This document shows, piece by piece, positions 1-6,601 of a stretch of DNA of 6,695 nucleotides (position 1 is its first letter; each line of letters begins with the position of its first letter). The notes under the pieces were generated by a model that was not told the DNA's origin, searched no databases, and saw only the letters and a program-made list of their open reading frames with translations. This DNA comes from QHXQ01 sp036389375 (GTDB lineage Bacteria > Acidobacteriota > Blastocatellia > Pyrinomonadales > Pyrinomonadaceae), in assembly GCA_036389375.1 (NCBI GenBank), contig DASVQA010000143.1:1-6695 (forward strand), written 5' to 3'. The position numbers and the translations under genes were made by a program.

Positions 1-305
1 CGGATCGCGCGACCTATCGTTTCCCCACGCGCCTGCCCGCGAGCAGCCCGTCCGGCGCGGCTGAAGTTGCGCGCTTTGCGAAACCAGAAGGCGCACGCGC
101 CGAGGTTGCGCGCGCTGCCGGGGACACGCGGGCCGTCGTCTTTCTAAATTTCGCGCGCTTTCCCGTCATCCAACTGCAAACGCCCGATCCCGACCATACG
201 CTCGTGCAATTCGCTGACCTGCGTTTCTCCGTGCCAGGTCAGGCGCGCACGACGCCCGCGCGCGGCTTCACGCTGGAAGTGCTAGTGCCGCGCGCCTCAC
301 AATAA
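1..305 (+). CDS. Partial gene (C-terminus): probable YdjM/DUF457-type membrane-bound metal-dependent hydrolase
   Basis: The reading frame from base 3 is open for 100 codons and ends at TAA 303-305; the start and most of the gene lie left of the window. The visible part has no transmembrane segment. It holds a soluble tail with the stretch VVFLNFARFPVIQLQ, then LVQFADLRFSVPG, and ends FTLEVLVPRASQ. In the YdjM (DUF457, PF04307) family of inner-membrane putative metal-dependent hydrolases, proteins of about 300 or more residues carry a similar C-terminal tail: an F-L-x-(W/F)-x-R-F-P motif, then a D-L-R-(F/Y) motif, then a short F-x-(V/L)-x-V strand. The family's catalytic and membrane part is not visible, so the assignment rests on the tail motifs alone. 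The frame being coding is more certain than the family name. The gene converges on the dipeptidase gene, with 19 bases between the two stop codons and no hairpin terminator visible there. Confidence 0.68.
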   Translation, partial: DRATYRFPTRLPASSPSGAAEVARFAKPEGARAEVARAAGDTRAVVFLNFARFPVIQLQTPDPDHTLVQFADLRFSVPGQARTTPARGFTLEVLVPRASQ

Positions 306-324
306 GGGGCACGTCCACGACACC

Positions 325-1020
325 TTACTTGCGCCTGGCGCGTGCGAGTTCGCTAAAACTGAGATTGAGGATCGGGTAGGTGCGCCAGTCTTTGTAGTCG
401 TAGTGCCACCATTCGGGCGCGTAGACGGTGAAGCCCTCGGCCTCCATTGCGGCGCGCAGCAGGTCGCGGCGTTGTCGCGCTTCGACCGCGCCGCCCTGAT
501 AGTCGCTGTGCGCGCGCTCCGTCATCTCGTCGTAACCTGACGGCATCTCGACGGCGCGCCCGGTCTTCAGTTCATACAGCGAGAGGTCAACGGCGCAGCC
601 GCGATTGTGGCGCGAGCCTTTGGCGGGGTCTGCGACAAACTCCTTCTTATCCAACGGCGTGGCATCCCAGAAAACCTTCGTCACCGACCAGGGGCGGTAG
701 CCGTCGAAGACGAGCAGCCCGTAGCCATCTTTGCGTAGCCGCTTGCCTGCGCGCACGAGCGCCTCGGCGGCGGGGCGTTGCAGGAAGGCGCGCGCTTCTG
801 TGTAGACGGGGCGACCGAGAAAGTTGTTGGCGGTCGCGTAGCGTATGTCGAGCCTGATGGTCTTGTCGAGTTTGACGAGTTCGACAAGTTCCGGCTGACG
901 GAAGGGGCCGGCTTCCGTGGGCGGTTGCTCCTGCGCGGCGAGCGCACCGCAAAGGCAGAGGATGAGCGCGGGCAGCGCCGCGCGCCACGCGCGGCGGCCA
1001 TGGTTAACGCGTAGATTCAT
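325..1020 (-). CDS. Secreted D-alanyl-D-alanine dipeptidase, VanX/DdpX family (peptidase M15D)
   Basis: This is probably a zinc dipeptidase that splits D-Ala-D-Ala, the dipeptide at the end of peptidoglycan stems, acting outside the cytoplasm. From the ATG at 1020 it is 231 residues. Residues 1-30 look like a signal peptide: an Arg-rich n-region (LRVNHGRRAWR), a hydrophobic core (ALPALILCLCGALA) and a likely cut near ALA-AQ. Family motifs occur in the usual order: DGYRPWSV (Arg109, the substrate/transition-state Arg in VanX), SRHNRGCAVDLSL (zinc ligands His138 and Asp145), a GYDEMTERAH stretch, then EWWH (catalytic Glu203, zinc ligand His206). None of the key residues is missing. The frame can be extended to an ATG at 1068, but that codon lies inside the upstream gene's terminator hairpin and would put a long non-signal stretch before the signal peptide. 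ATG 1026 is a close alternative. A GAAGCG stretch eight bases before ATG 1020 is only a weak Shine-Dalgarno. VanX itself is cytoplasmic, so export suggests cell-wall scavenging or remodelling rather than glycopeptide resistance; no vanH, vanA or vanRS genes are visible. Confidence 0.92.
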   Translation of the reverse strand: MNLRVNHGRRAWRAALPALILCLCGALAAQEQPPTEAGPFRQPELVELVKLDKTIRLDIRYATANNFLGRPVYTEARAFLQRPAAEALVRAGKRLRKDGYGLLVFDGYRPWSVTKVFWDATPLDKKEFVADPAKGSRHNRGCAVDLSLYELKTGRAVEMPSGYDEMTERAHSDYQGGAVEARQRRDLLRAAMEAEGFTVYAPEWWHYDYKDWRTYPILNLSFSELARARRK

Positions 1021-1048
1021 CGGCATCGCTTCGACTGCTGCGAGATGG

Positions 1049-1088
1049 AAAAAAGCAGGGGCCGCCATTCATTAACGGCGGCCCCTGC
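1049..1088 (-). terminator. Rho-independent terminator of the M36 protease gene
   Basis: A perfect 12-bp inverted repeat, GCAGGGGCCGCC (1055-1066) and GGCGGCCCCTGC (1077-1088), encloses a 10-base loop. On the minus strand the stem is followed directly by six T (complement of AAAAAA at 1049-1054). That is a textbook intrinsic terminator for transcription coming from the large gene that ends at 1154. On the plus strand no T-run follows the stem, so it should act in one direction only. It ends about 28 bases before the preferred start of the dipeptidase gene, so that gene needs its own promoter in or near this structure, or read-through. Confidence 0.9.
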
Positions 1089-1100
1089 CGGGTTGGTTCG

Positions 1101-1135
1101 GCTTGCGCCCGGCGTTCAATCCGTCGGGCGCAAGC
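1101..1135. repeat. Perfect 11-bp inverted repeat (second hairpin at the 3' end of the protease gene)
   Basis: GCTTGCGCCCG (1101-1111) and CGGGCGCAAGC (1125-1135) are exact reverse complements around a 13-base spacer. The repeat starts 18 bases after the stop codon of the protease gene and lies 12 bases before the terminator hairpin. It has no T-run on either strand, so it is not an intrinsic terminator by itself. It may protect the mRNA 3' end, pause RNA polymerase or serve as a protein-binding site; none of these can be decided from sequence. Confidence 0.7.
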
Positions 1136-1153
1136 TGTTAGCACGCGACCGGC

Positions 1154-4100
1154 TTAAGGCAGCGCCTCCGTGGCGACGGCGACACGGAAACTGCCGCCCT
1201 GCTTGACGCCGAACATGAACTGCACGTTCACGCTCTGACCGCTTGGGATCGGCGTACCCAGCGTGACCGACATGCTGGAATTGATGCCGCCGCCGTTGGC
1301 CTGCGTCGGGGGCGTCTCAAGGGTTGTGCCCTGAATCGTCACCGGCGAGCCGTTGATCGTCACGATGATGTTGCTCGACGTGATGGCGCGCAGATCGGCC
1401 TGACCGCTCGTCGGGCCGCCGCCGGGGCTGCCCAGTGTGGTCAGGTCAATGATGCGGAAGCGCAGACGTGTGACCGACACGGCTGAGTTGTTGGTGAACT
1501 TACGCCGGATGCTCAGATAGCCTGTGGTCGAGGTGAGCGGGTCGGGCGGACACGCGGGCGCGTTCGGCAGACCGCAGGTGATGAACCGTTGCCGATTCTC
1601 ACCACCGCTCGAAGGTGCGTTCGGATCAACCAGCGACGGCGTATCGAAGATGCTGCGCTCGACCGGGCTGGCCGTATTCTCCGGCCCCGGTGCGCCGAGC
1701 ACCGCATTGTTCCCGTAGGTGGTCGGGTCAACGGCGACCAGCACGAAGTCTGCCGCGTTGTCGCCCGTATCCTGCGGGAAGACGCTGCTGAGCGGTTGCC
1801 GGCGCACGTAAGCGTACTGCTGCGCCGGGCGCGGCGAGGTCACGGGCGGCAGCCCGTTACCCTCGACGTACTGGAAGCCGCCGCCGTTGCCGACGAACCC
1901 GACCGAGTCAATCGGGATCGTTAAGCTGGCATCGTAGAGCGCGACGCCCTGATTGTCAGGGATCACGTCAACGCCGGCCCCGCCTGTGTAGCCGCGATTA
2001 GCCGCCGCGTAGCTGCCCAAACTGTAGCCGCTCGCGTTCGAGTTCACGATCAGGTAGTGGCCGCGGCGCGGGATCGTAGTGTTGGCCGGAATCGTCGTCA
2101 GACCAATGTCGCCGCCGAAGGCGGGGCTGAAGGTGAGCAACCTGTAACCGCCGATGCTGATGAGTTCGTCGGTGTTGTTGTACAACTCGATGTACTCGTC
2201 AGAGGGCGTTGCGCCAGACGGGCGGAACTCGGAGATGAGCACCTGACCGGGGCCTGCGTTCACGATGTCGTTGCCGCAGCCGAAGGTCAGTGTGTAGTTG
2301 TTGCCGCCCGTCGTGGCGGTGTTCGAACTCGTCTCGTTCACGACGATGACGAGCGTGTGATTGGCCGGCACGTTGACCGACCAGTTAACCGTGCCGCCGG
2401 TCGCGGCGAGGCTCGTGCCCTGATCACCCAGATAGTTCGTGCCCTCGTTGTTCGGGTCGTAACTGTCGAGATAGGCGACGCTGTGCACGGCGAAGTTCGC
2501 CGTGATCGTGATGCGGACGCAACTGGTCGCCGTGACCGGGAACGTGTACTTGTCGTAGCGAATCGTGCCGGCGGTGAGCGGGCCCGGGAAGGCCTTCGTG
2601 CTATTGCAAGTGTTGATCACGCCATCGCGCGCGAGGCGGTCGGTCTGCGTCAGGTCGCCGGCGGCGATGCTGCCGTTGATGACCGGGCTGAGCGGCGAGC
2701 AGATCAGGTTCTCTGCGGCGGCAAAGTCGGCGTTCGTGATGGGGCCGGTCAGGTTGTTGTAGGTACGACTGGGCGGCGTAAAGCTGCTGTTGCGCCCCGT
2801 AGGCGTGACGGTGTAGTTGCCGCCGCTCGCCAGCGGGCCGAACGTGTAGAAGCCGCCGCCCGACGTGACAACGGCCGCCGACGCCGAGCCGGTGAGCGTG
2901 ACGGTCACGCCGTCAATGCCCTGCGCCCCGTTGAACGTGGCCACGCGCCCGGAAATGCTCGGCGCTGGGATGGCGACGAAGTTGGCGTTCGTGACGTTCG
3001 TCGTCAGGTTGTTGAAAGTGAGACTCGGCGGTGTGTAGTTGTAGCCCGGCGAAGTGGGCGTCACGGTGTAGCTGCCGCCTGAGACGATGTTCGGGAACGA
3101 GTAGTCGCCGCTGCCGTTCGTCGTGGTGGTCGCGTTGGTCGTGCCGCCGAGCGTGACCTGTATGCCGCCGACGCCGTTGGCGGTGCTGTCCGTTACGCGC
3201 CCGCTCAGCGAGACGGTCTGCACGCCGAAGGGCGAGCAGGGCTGCACGCTCGTCGAGAGTTGGATGGTGTCAACCTGCGCACCGGCTTGGCCCTCGGCCG
3301 TCACCGAGCCGTCGTTCGACACCTGCCAACGGAACTGCACAAGCTGCCCGCTGGCGGCTGACGGCAGATTGACGACCGTGGTGACGTAGGTCGGGCTGGC
3401 GGTCGTGCCGCCGGAGAGACCCGTCCAGGCCCGGCCTGAGCCGATGTCGCCGTTATAGCCACCGCTGACGAAACTGCCGCCGGCCGTGATGATGTCTTTG
3501 AACGGCCCGTTGCCGATCTTGATCTGCAACGTCATGCCGTCGAAGCTGTCTTCGAGGTTGTAGAGGTTGCGGAAGCTCAACTGACCGAGCGCCGTGTTGA
3601 CGGGGATGCGCGGCGAGACGAGTTCGGACGTGCCGAAGTTGGGCCGGTTCGGCGTGAAGGCCGAGTTCGACGGGGTGTCGGGATTGTTCGTGGTCGTCTG
3701 CCAGAAGAGACCTGCGCCGCTGTGGGTTGAAGTCCAGCCGGCGGGCAGGTTCGGCGCGCTCACGCCGTCGAAGTTCTCGAAGTTGCTGAGCGGCGCGGGC
3801 CTGCCGATAGGCAGGTTGTAGATGTAGTTGATCGGGCCGAGCGTGGTGCTGTTGACGGTGATCGTGACCGGCAACACGCTGCCGCAAGCGGCGGTCGTCG
3901 GCACGGTGAAGGTCAGCGACTGCGTGGCGTTGCCGCCGTGTACGACCGTGCCGTAGTTGGCCGAGCCGCCGCCCGCGACTTGCGCCGTCACGCCGACCGC
4001 ATCGGTGGCGCAGAGCGTGTTGACGAGCGGCAGGTTGATCGTCACGGCTTCGCCGGGATCGACTGAGCCGTTGCCGTTGTTGCCGCCGCCGCTCGCTTCG

Positions 4101-6442
4101 GTCGTGGTGACGTTGCCGAAGATGAGGTTGGGGCCTTCAAAGTTCTCGACGACGTTCAAGCCGTCGGTGCTGGCGCGGAAGCCCATGCCGCGCAGGCGGA
4201 AGCCTTCCCAGATGTCGAGTTCGTTCGCGCCGTTGCTGCCCGCGCAGTTGGCGGCGAGAATGGAATCGCGCGCTTGCACCATCGTCGGGCTGATGGGATC
4301 GAGTTTCATGCCATCGGTCACGATCTGCAACGCGCGTTGATTGCCCGCCGCGTAACCGAGCGCAGTGATAAGCCGCGCGCGCATTTCCAGCAGCGTCATA
4401 CACCAGACTTCGCCGATGTTGTGGACTTCGTTGGCGGGGCCGCCGCCGCTTGGCGCAAACGCGCCGTCGGTCAGATTGATCTGCGCCGGATCAACGTCGG
4501 CGAAGGTCAAAGGGCTATGCGGCTTGCCGTTGGGGCCGACGTTGGCCTTGACGGCGTAAGGGAAGCGGCGGATGCCGTAATAGTAGTTCTTCGTGACGTA
4601 GCCGCCCATAGGAAAGATGCCGTTCACGTCTTCGTCGGCACTAGAGAGCAGGGCGCGGGCATAATAATCAGACCAGCCCTCGCCCATGCCGCCCGCCTGC
4701 GTGGTAAAGAGACCCGACGCGTTGCCGTGCAGGCGGTTCGACGTACCGTGCGTCAACTCGTGGATAAAGACATCTGCGTCCACGTCACCATCGCGGTTCA
4801 CGGGCGCGGTCGTGAAGATGAACATCTGCATGCGACCGGACGAGCCGTCGGGCGGCGTGTTGAAGTTCGCGTTGTTCGTGCTCGAAGAGTCCTGCGCCTG
4901 CGCGCTGACGGGATCGTTGCCCACGCCGCCGCGCCCGAAGTTGTTGGTCTGGAAGTTGTGCGCCGCCTCGGTGAAGCCGAGATCGTAGAGGCGGTCGTGG
5001 TAACGATTCGTCCAGAAGAAGAGATTGGTGACGACGCCCGCGCGGTAGTTGGCATCGGTCGGCAAGTTTGAGCCGGTCGGATCAGCCGCGCCGTCGGGGA
5101 TATAGGGGAAGCTGAAGACGCGCCCCGTCCCGGTCGCGCGCCCGCCAGTGTCAATGCCGTCGGGGGCCGTGACGTCGATCCCGGCGTCCACGTTGTTGCC
5201 GGTCGTGACGGCGTTACCTGCGCCGTCGGGAATCCAGCCGAGTTGGTCGGCGGTCGGGTTCTCGCTGACGAGCGTCACGTCTGTGCGCGTGATGCCGGGC
5301 GGCAGCGCGGTCGTCGGCGCGGTGAACGTGGTCGGCGAAAGCGGCGACGGGCTGTCGTTGTTGTAGATGTTGTAGGTGACGGGCTGCGTCTGATCCGCCG
5401 AGATGTTCTTACGCCAGAGCAGGTCGCCCGTCTGGGCATTGATGAGCACGTAGTAGGCGATGTCGGGCTGCCACAAGACCATCGAGTAGGCAAGCACGGC
5501 GCTGCCGGGCGCGAGCGGGAAATAGACCAATTCGGTCTTCGTGTTCTGCGCCAGCGCCCCGCGTGACACGACCTGTACGCGGTCGTTCGCGCCGCGCTCC
5601 ATGACGATCAGGCTGCCGGCGTCCATCAAGACGTTGATCTTGCTTGCGCCGAGGGCGACGGCCTCCGGCGCGCTCAGCTTGGGCGTGGCGGTGAGCGCCG
5701 ACGCGCGCAGACCCGAAGCGAGCAGGCTGTTGGTGCGGACGAGTTGCCCGTCCTTGTTCAGCACGCCGCGCACGAAGCCCTGAAACACGGGGATGCCGTT
5801 GATCTCCTGCTGCAACTCGACGAACGAGAGATTGCCCGCCGGGTTGGTGTAATCGGCGACGGTCGTGAGTTGACCGGCCTGCGTCTGATTGAGACCGTAG
5901 AGGCGGGCGTTCTCCGTGACGAAACTGCGAAGCGTCGCCTCGTTGGCGCTGGCTGAGTTCACGCTCGCCAGCGACGTGTCGGCCGAGGTGAGGCTTGCGC
6001 CGCCGACGAGGCTGACGACCTCCGGCACATGGAGCACGCCGTTGTACTCGACCTGCAAACCGGGCAGGCGCTCGGTCAGCTTGTCCTGCGCGGCGCGCAT
6101 GGCCTGCTCGACCGGCAGGGCGGCGTCGCGCACGCTCTGTTGCACGATGGGCCGCTTCTGGATTACGTCAAACGTGTTGTCGTCCGCCGGGGCGTCGCCG
6201 TTGTTCTGGCTCGCCATCTTCTGTATGTCTGCTCCTTTTTGGGAGCCTCGGATGCGAATATCGAAATTCTCCAACACAGGAGAATGTGGACGCAGGACGG
6301 GAAGTTCTTTGCCGCCGCTGCCTTTGCCGGGCGCGCCCTTACGCGGCCCTTGGCTGGAAGCCGTCGGACTAAAGTCCAACGCTACCGCGCACACTGCGAC
6401 GAACAGGACGGCAAGCAGCGTCCATCTGAGGGGGTTGCGCAT
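1154..6442 (-). CDS. Giant secreted fungalysin-type (M36) zinc metallopeptidase with multi-domain C-terminal extension
   Basis: Likely an exported endopeptidase made as a proenzyme, 1762 residues from ATG 6442. The frame also opens at TTG 6448, but GAAAGGA at 6450-6456 is seven bases from the ATG and one base from the TTG, so ATG is preferred. Residue numbers are from that ATG. Residues 1-22: signal peptide (RNPLRW, then a hydrophobic run). About 165-240: FTP propeptide (VELQQEINGIPVFQGFV). About 255-345: PepSY-like inhibitory region. About 353-760: M36 catalytic domain with HELTH (zinc ligands His561 and His565, catalytic Glu562), GMGEGWSD (third ligand Glu588) and NEVHNIGEVW (His674, probable catalytic His). 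About 763-880: beta domain with two cysteines. About 884-1070: jelly-roll/MAM-like domain. About 1077-1157 and 1163-1242: two carboxypeptidase-regulatory-like repeats. About 1244-1390: PPC-like domain with four cysteines. About 1399-1528: lamin-tail domain (LISEFRPSGATPSDEYIELYN). About 1596-1762: unassigned beta-rich end. Typical fungalysins are about 600-650 residues, so nearly two thirds of this protein lies outside the peptidase core. I see no LPXTG or PEP-CTERM anchor. The frame is intact, and the gene has its own promoter and terminator. Confidence 0.95.
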   Translation of the reverse strand: MRNPLRWTLLAVLFVAVCAVALDFSPTASSQGPRKGAPGKGSGGKELPVLRPHSPVLENFDIRIRGSQKGADIQKMASQNNGDAPADDNTFDVIQKRPIVQQSVRDAALPVEQAMRAAQDKLTERLPGLQVEYNGVLHVPEVVSLVGGASLTSADTSLASVNSASANEATLRSFVTENARLYGLNQTQAGQLTTVADYTNPAGNLSFVELQQEINGIPVFQGFVRGVLNKDGQLVRTNSLLASGLRASALTATPKLSAPEAVALGASKINVLMDAGSLIVMERGANDRVQVVSRGALAQNTKTELVYFPLAPGSAVLAYSMVLWQPDIAYYVLINAQTGDLLWRKNISADQTQPVTYNIYNNDSPSPLSPTTFTAPTTALPPGITRTDVTLVSENPTADQLGWIPDGAGNAVTTGNNVDAGIDVTAPDGIDTGGRATGTGRVFSFPYIPDGAADPTGSNLPTDANYRAGVVTNLFFWTNRYHDRLYDLGFTEAAHNFQTNNFGRGGVGNDPVSAQAQDSSSTNNANFNTPPDGSSGRMQMFIFTTAPVNRDGDVDADVFIHELTHGTSNRLHGNASGLFTTQAGGMGEGWSDYYARALLSSADEDVNGIFPMGGYVTKNYYYGIRRFPYAVKANVGPNGKPHSPLTFADVDPAQINLTDGAFAPSGGGPANEVHNIGEVWCMTLLEMRARLITALGYAAGNQRALQIVTDGMKLDPISPTMVQARDSILAANCAGSNGANELDIWEGFRLRGMGFRASTDGLNVVENFEGPNLIFGNVTTTEASGGGNNGNGSVDPGEAVTINLPLVNTLCATDAVGVTAQVAGGGSANYGTVVHGGNATQSLTFTVPTTAACGSVLPVTITVNSTTLGPINYIYNLPIGRPAPLSNFENFDGVSAPNLPAGWTSTHSGAGLFWQTTTNNPDTPSNSAFTPNRPNFGTSELVSPRIPVNTALGQLSFRNLYNLEDSFDGMTLQIKIGNGPFKDIITAGGSFVSGGYNGDIGSGRAWTGLSGGTTASPTYVTTVVNLPSAASGQLVQFRWQVSNDGSVTAEGQAGAQVDTIQLSTSVQPCSPFGVQTVSLSGRVTDSTANGVGGIQVTLGGTTNATTTTNGSGDYSFPNIVSGGSYTVTPTSPGYNYTPPSLTFNNLTTNVTNANFVAIPAPSISGRVATFNGAQGIDGVTVTLTGSASAAVVTSGGGFYTFGPLASGGNYTVTPTGRNSSFTPPSRTYNNLTGPITNADFAAAENLICSPLSPVINGSIAAGDLTQTDRLARDGVINTCNSTKAFPGPLTAGTIRYDKYTFPVTATSCVRITITANFAVHSVAYLDSYDPNNEGTNYLGDQGTSLAATGGTVNWSVNVPANHTLVIVVNETSSNTATTGGNNYTLTFGCGNDIVNAGPGQVLISEFRPSGATPSDEYIELYNNTDELISIGGYRLLTFSPAFGGDIGLTTIPANTTIPRRGHYLIVNSNASGYSLGSYAAANRGYTGGAGVDVIPDNQGVALYDASLTIPIDSVGFVGNGGGFQYVEGNGLPPVTSPRPAQQYAYVRRQPLSSVFPQDTGDNAADFVLVAVDPTTYGNNAVLGAPGPENTASPVERSIFDTPSLVDPNAPSSGGENRQRFITCGLPNAPACPPDPLTSTTGYLSIRRKFTNNSAVSVTRLRFRIIDLTTLGSPGGGPTSGQADLRAITSSNIIVTINGSPVTIQGTTLETPPTQANGGGINSSMSVTLGTPIPSGQSVNVQFMFGVKQGGSFRVAVATEALP
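2717..3214 (-). repeat. Tandem pair of carboxypeptidase-regulatory-like domains inside the M36 protein
   Basis: Two consecutive segments of about 80 residues, encoded at 2972-3214 (first) and 2717-2956 (second), align along their length. Each opens with (L/I)SGRV, continues with a (I/V)xVTL strand, a (D/F)Y(S/T)F turn and (S/N)YTVTPT, then TPPSxT(F/Y)NNLT, and closes with (T/I)TNA(N/D)F. The separation is only about five residues. They are Ig-like beta modules of the CarboxypepD_reg type, often repeated in bacterial secreted proteins, and probably act as spacers or surface/substrate-binding units. The copies have diverged clearly, so this is an old duplication. Confidence 0.85.
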
Positions 6443-6449
6443 GTTCAAA

Positions 6450-6456
6450 TCCTTTC
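6450..6456 (-). promoter_or_regulatory. Shine-Dalgarno of the M36 protease gene (decides the ATG start)
   Basis: On the minus strand GAAAGGA is followed by seven bases (TTTGAAC) and then ATG at 6442. That is ideal spacing. The in-frame TTG at 6448 would be only one base away from the same motif, so it is unlikely to be used. Confidence 0.82.
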
Positions 6457-6473
6457 AAGCCTCAAAGCGAAGG

Positions 6474-6523
6474 GTTACAAAGCAAAGCCTTGTGCAGGCT
6501 TCTCGGAATGTTCAGGTTGTAAC
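6474..6523 (-). promoter_or_regulatory. Nested inverted repeats in the protease leader, possible regulatory RNA fold
   Basis: In minus-strand sense, GTTACAA (6523-6517) is the exact reverse complement of TTGTAAC (6480-6474). Nested inside, AAGCCT (6501-6496) pairs exactly with AGGCTT (6490-6485) across a five-base loop. A further copy of AGGCTT lies at 6462-6457, directly before the Shine-Dalgarno, so AAGCCT could pair with either copy. A separate small hairpin, CGGGT-GCG-ACCCG, sits at 6549-6537 nearer the 5' end. I recognise no known riboswitch class. The stems are short, so function is uncertain. Confidence 0.4.
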
Positions 6524-6572
6524 TTTGTGGTAGGGACGGGTCGCACCCGACTACAACAAGACGAGCCAAGTG

Positions 6573-6601
6573 AAACTAACTTACGTTCGGAAAGTTGTCA
6601 A
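6573..6601 (-). promoter_or_regulatory. Sigma-70-like promoter of the M36 protease gene
   Basis: On the minus strand a perfect -35 box TTGACA (6601-6596) is separated by 17 bases from TAGTTT (6578-6573). This keeps the first, second and last bases of the -10 consensus TATAAT. The surrounding stretch is AT-richer than the rest of the window. Transcription would begin near 6566 and give a leader of about 124 bases. The bases beyond, 6602-6695, hold no supportable gene; a neighbouring gene's end could lie there unseen. Confidence 0.6.

Noticed and set aside
306..324. Bidirectional terminator between the convergent genes
   Set aside because: The 19-base gap contains no inverted repeat or T-run.
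447..1014. Open frames on both strands overlapping the dipeptidase gene
   Set aside because: They are low-complexity Arg/Ala/Ser-rich translations overlapping a gene with complete M15D motifs.
1069..1119. Dipeptidase promoter using TTGAAC (1119-1114) and TAATGA (1074-1069) on the minus strand
   Set aside because: The boxes are 39 bases apart, far from the 16-18 needed, and no alternative pair fits.
2057..3082. A 341-codon open frame on the plus strand opposite the protease gene
   Set aside because: Its translation is Arg/Val/Ala/Asp-rich with no recognisable domain or signal. It lies wholly antisense to well-supported protease domains, as expected of chance open frames in high-GC DNA.
4274..5071. 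A 265-codon plus-strand open frame opposite the M36 catalytic domain
   Set aside because: It has no family motif, is rich in Arg/Val/His, and mirrors the zinc-site coding region. It is a shadow of the real gene.
6231..6246. Small hairpin GCTCC-TTTTTG-GGAGC early in the protease coding region
   Set aside because: A 5-bp stem inside coding sequence with no T-run placed after it; it is compatible with chance.
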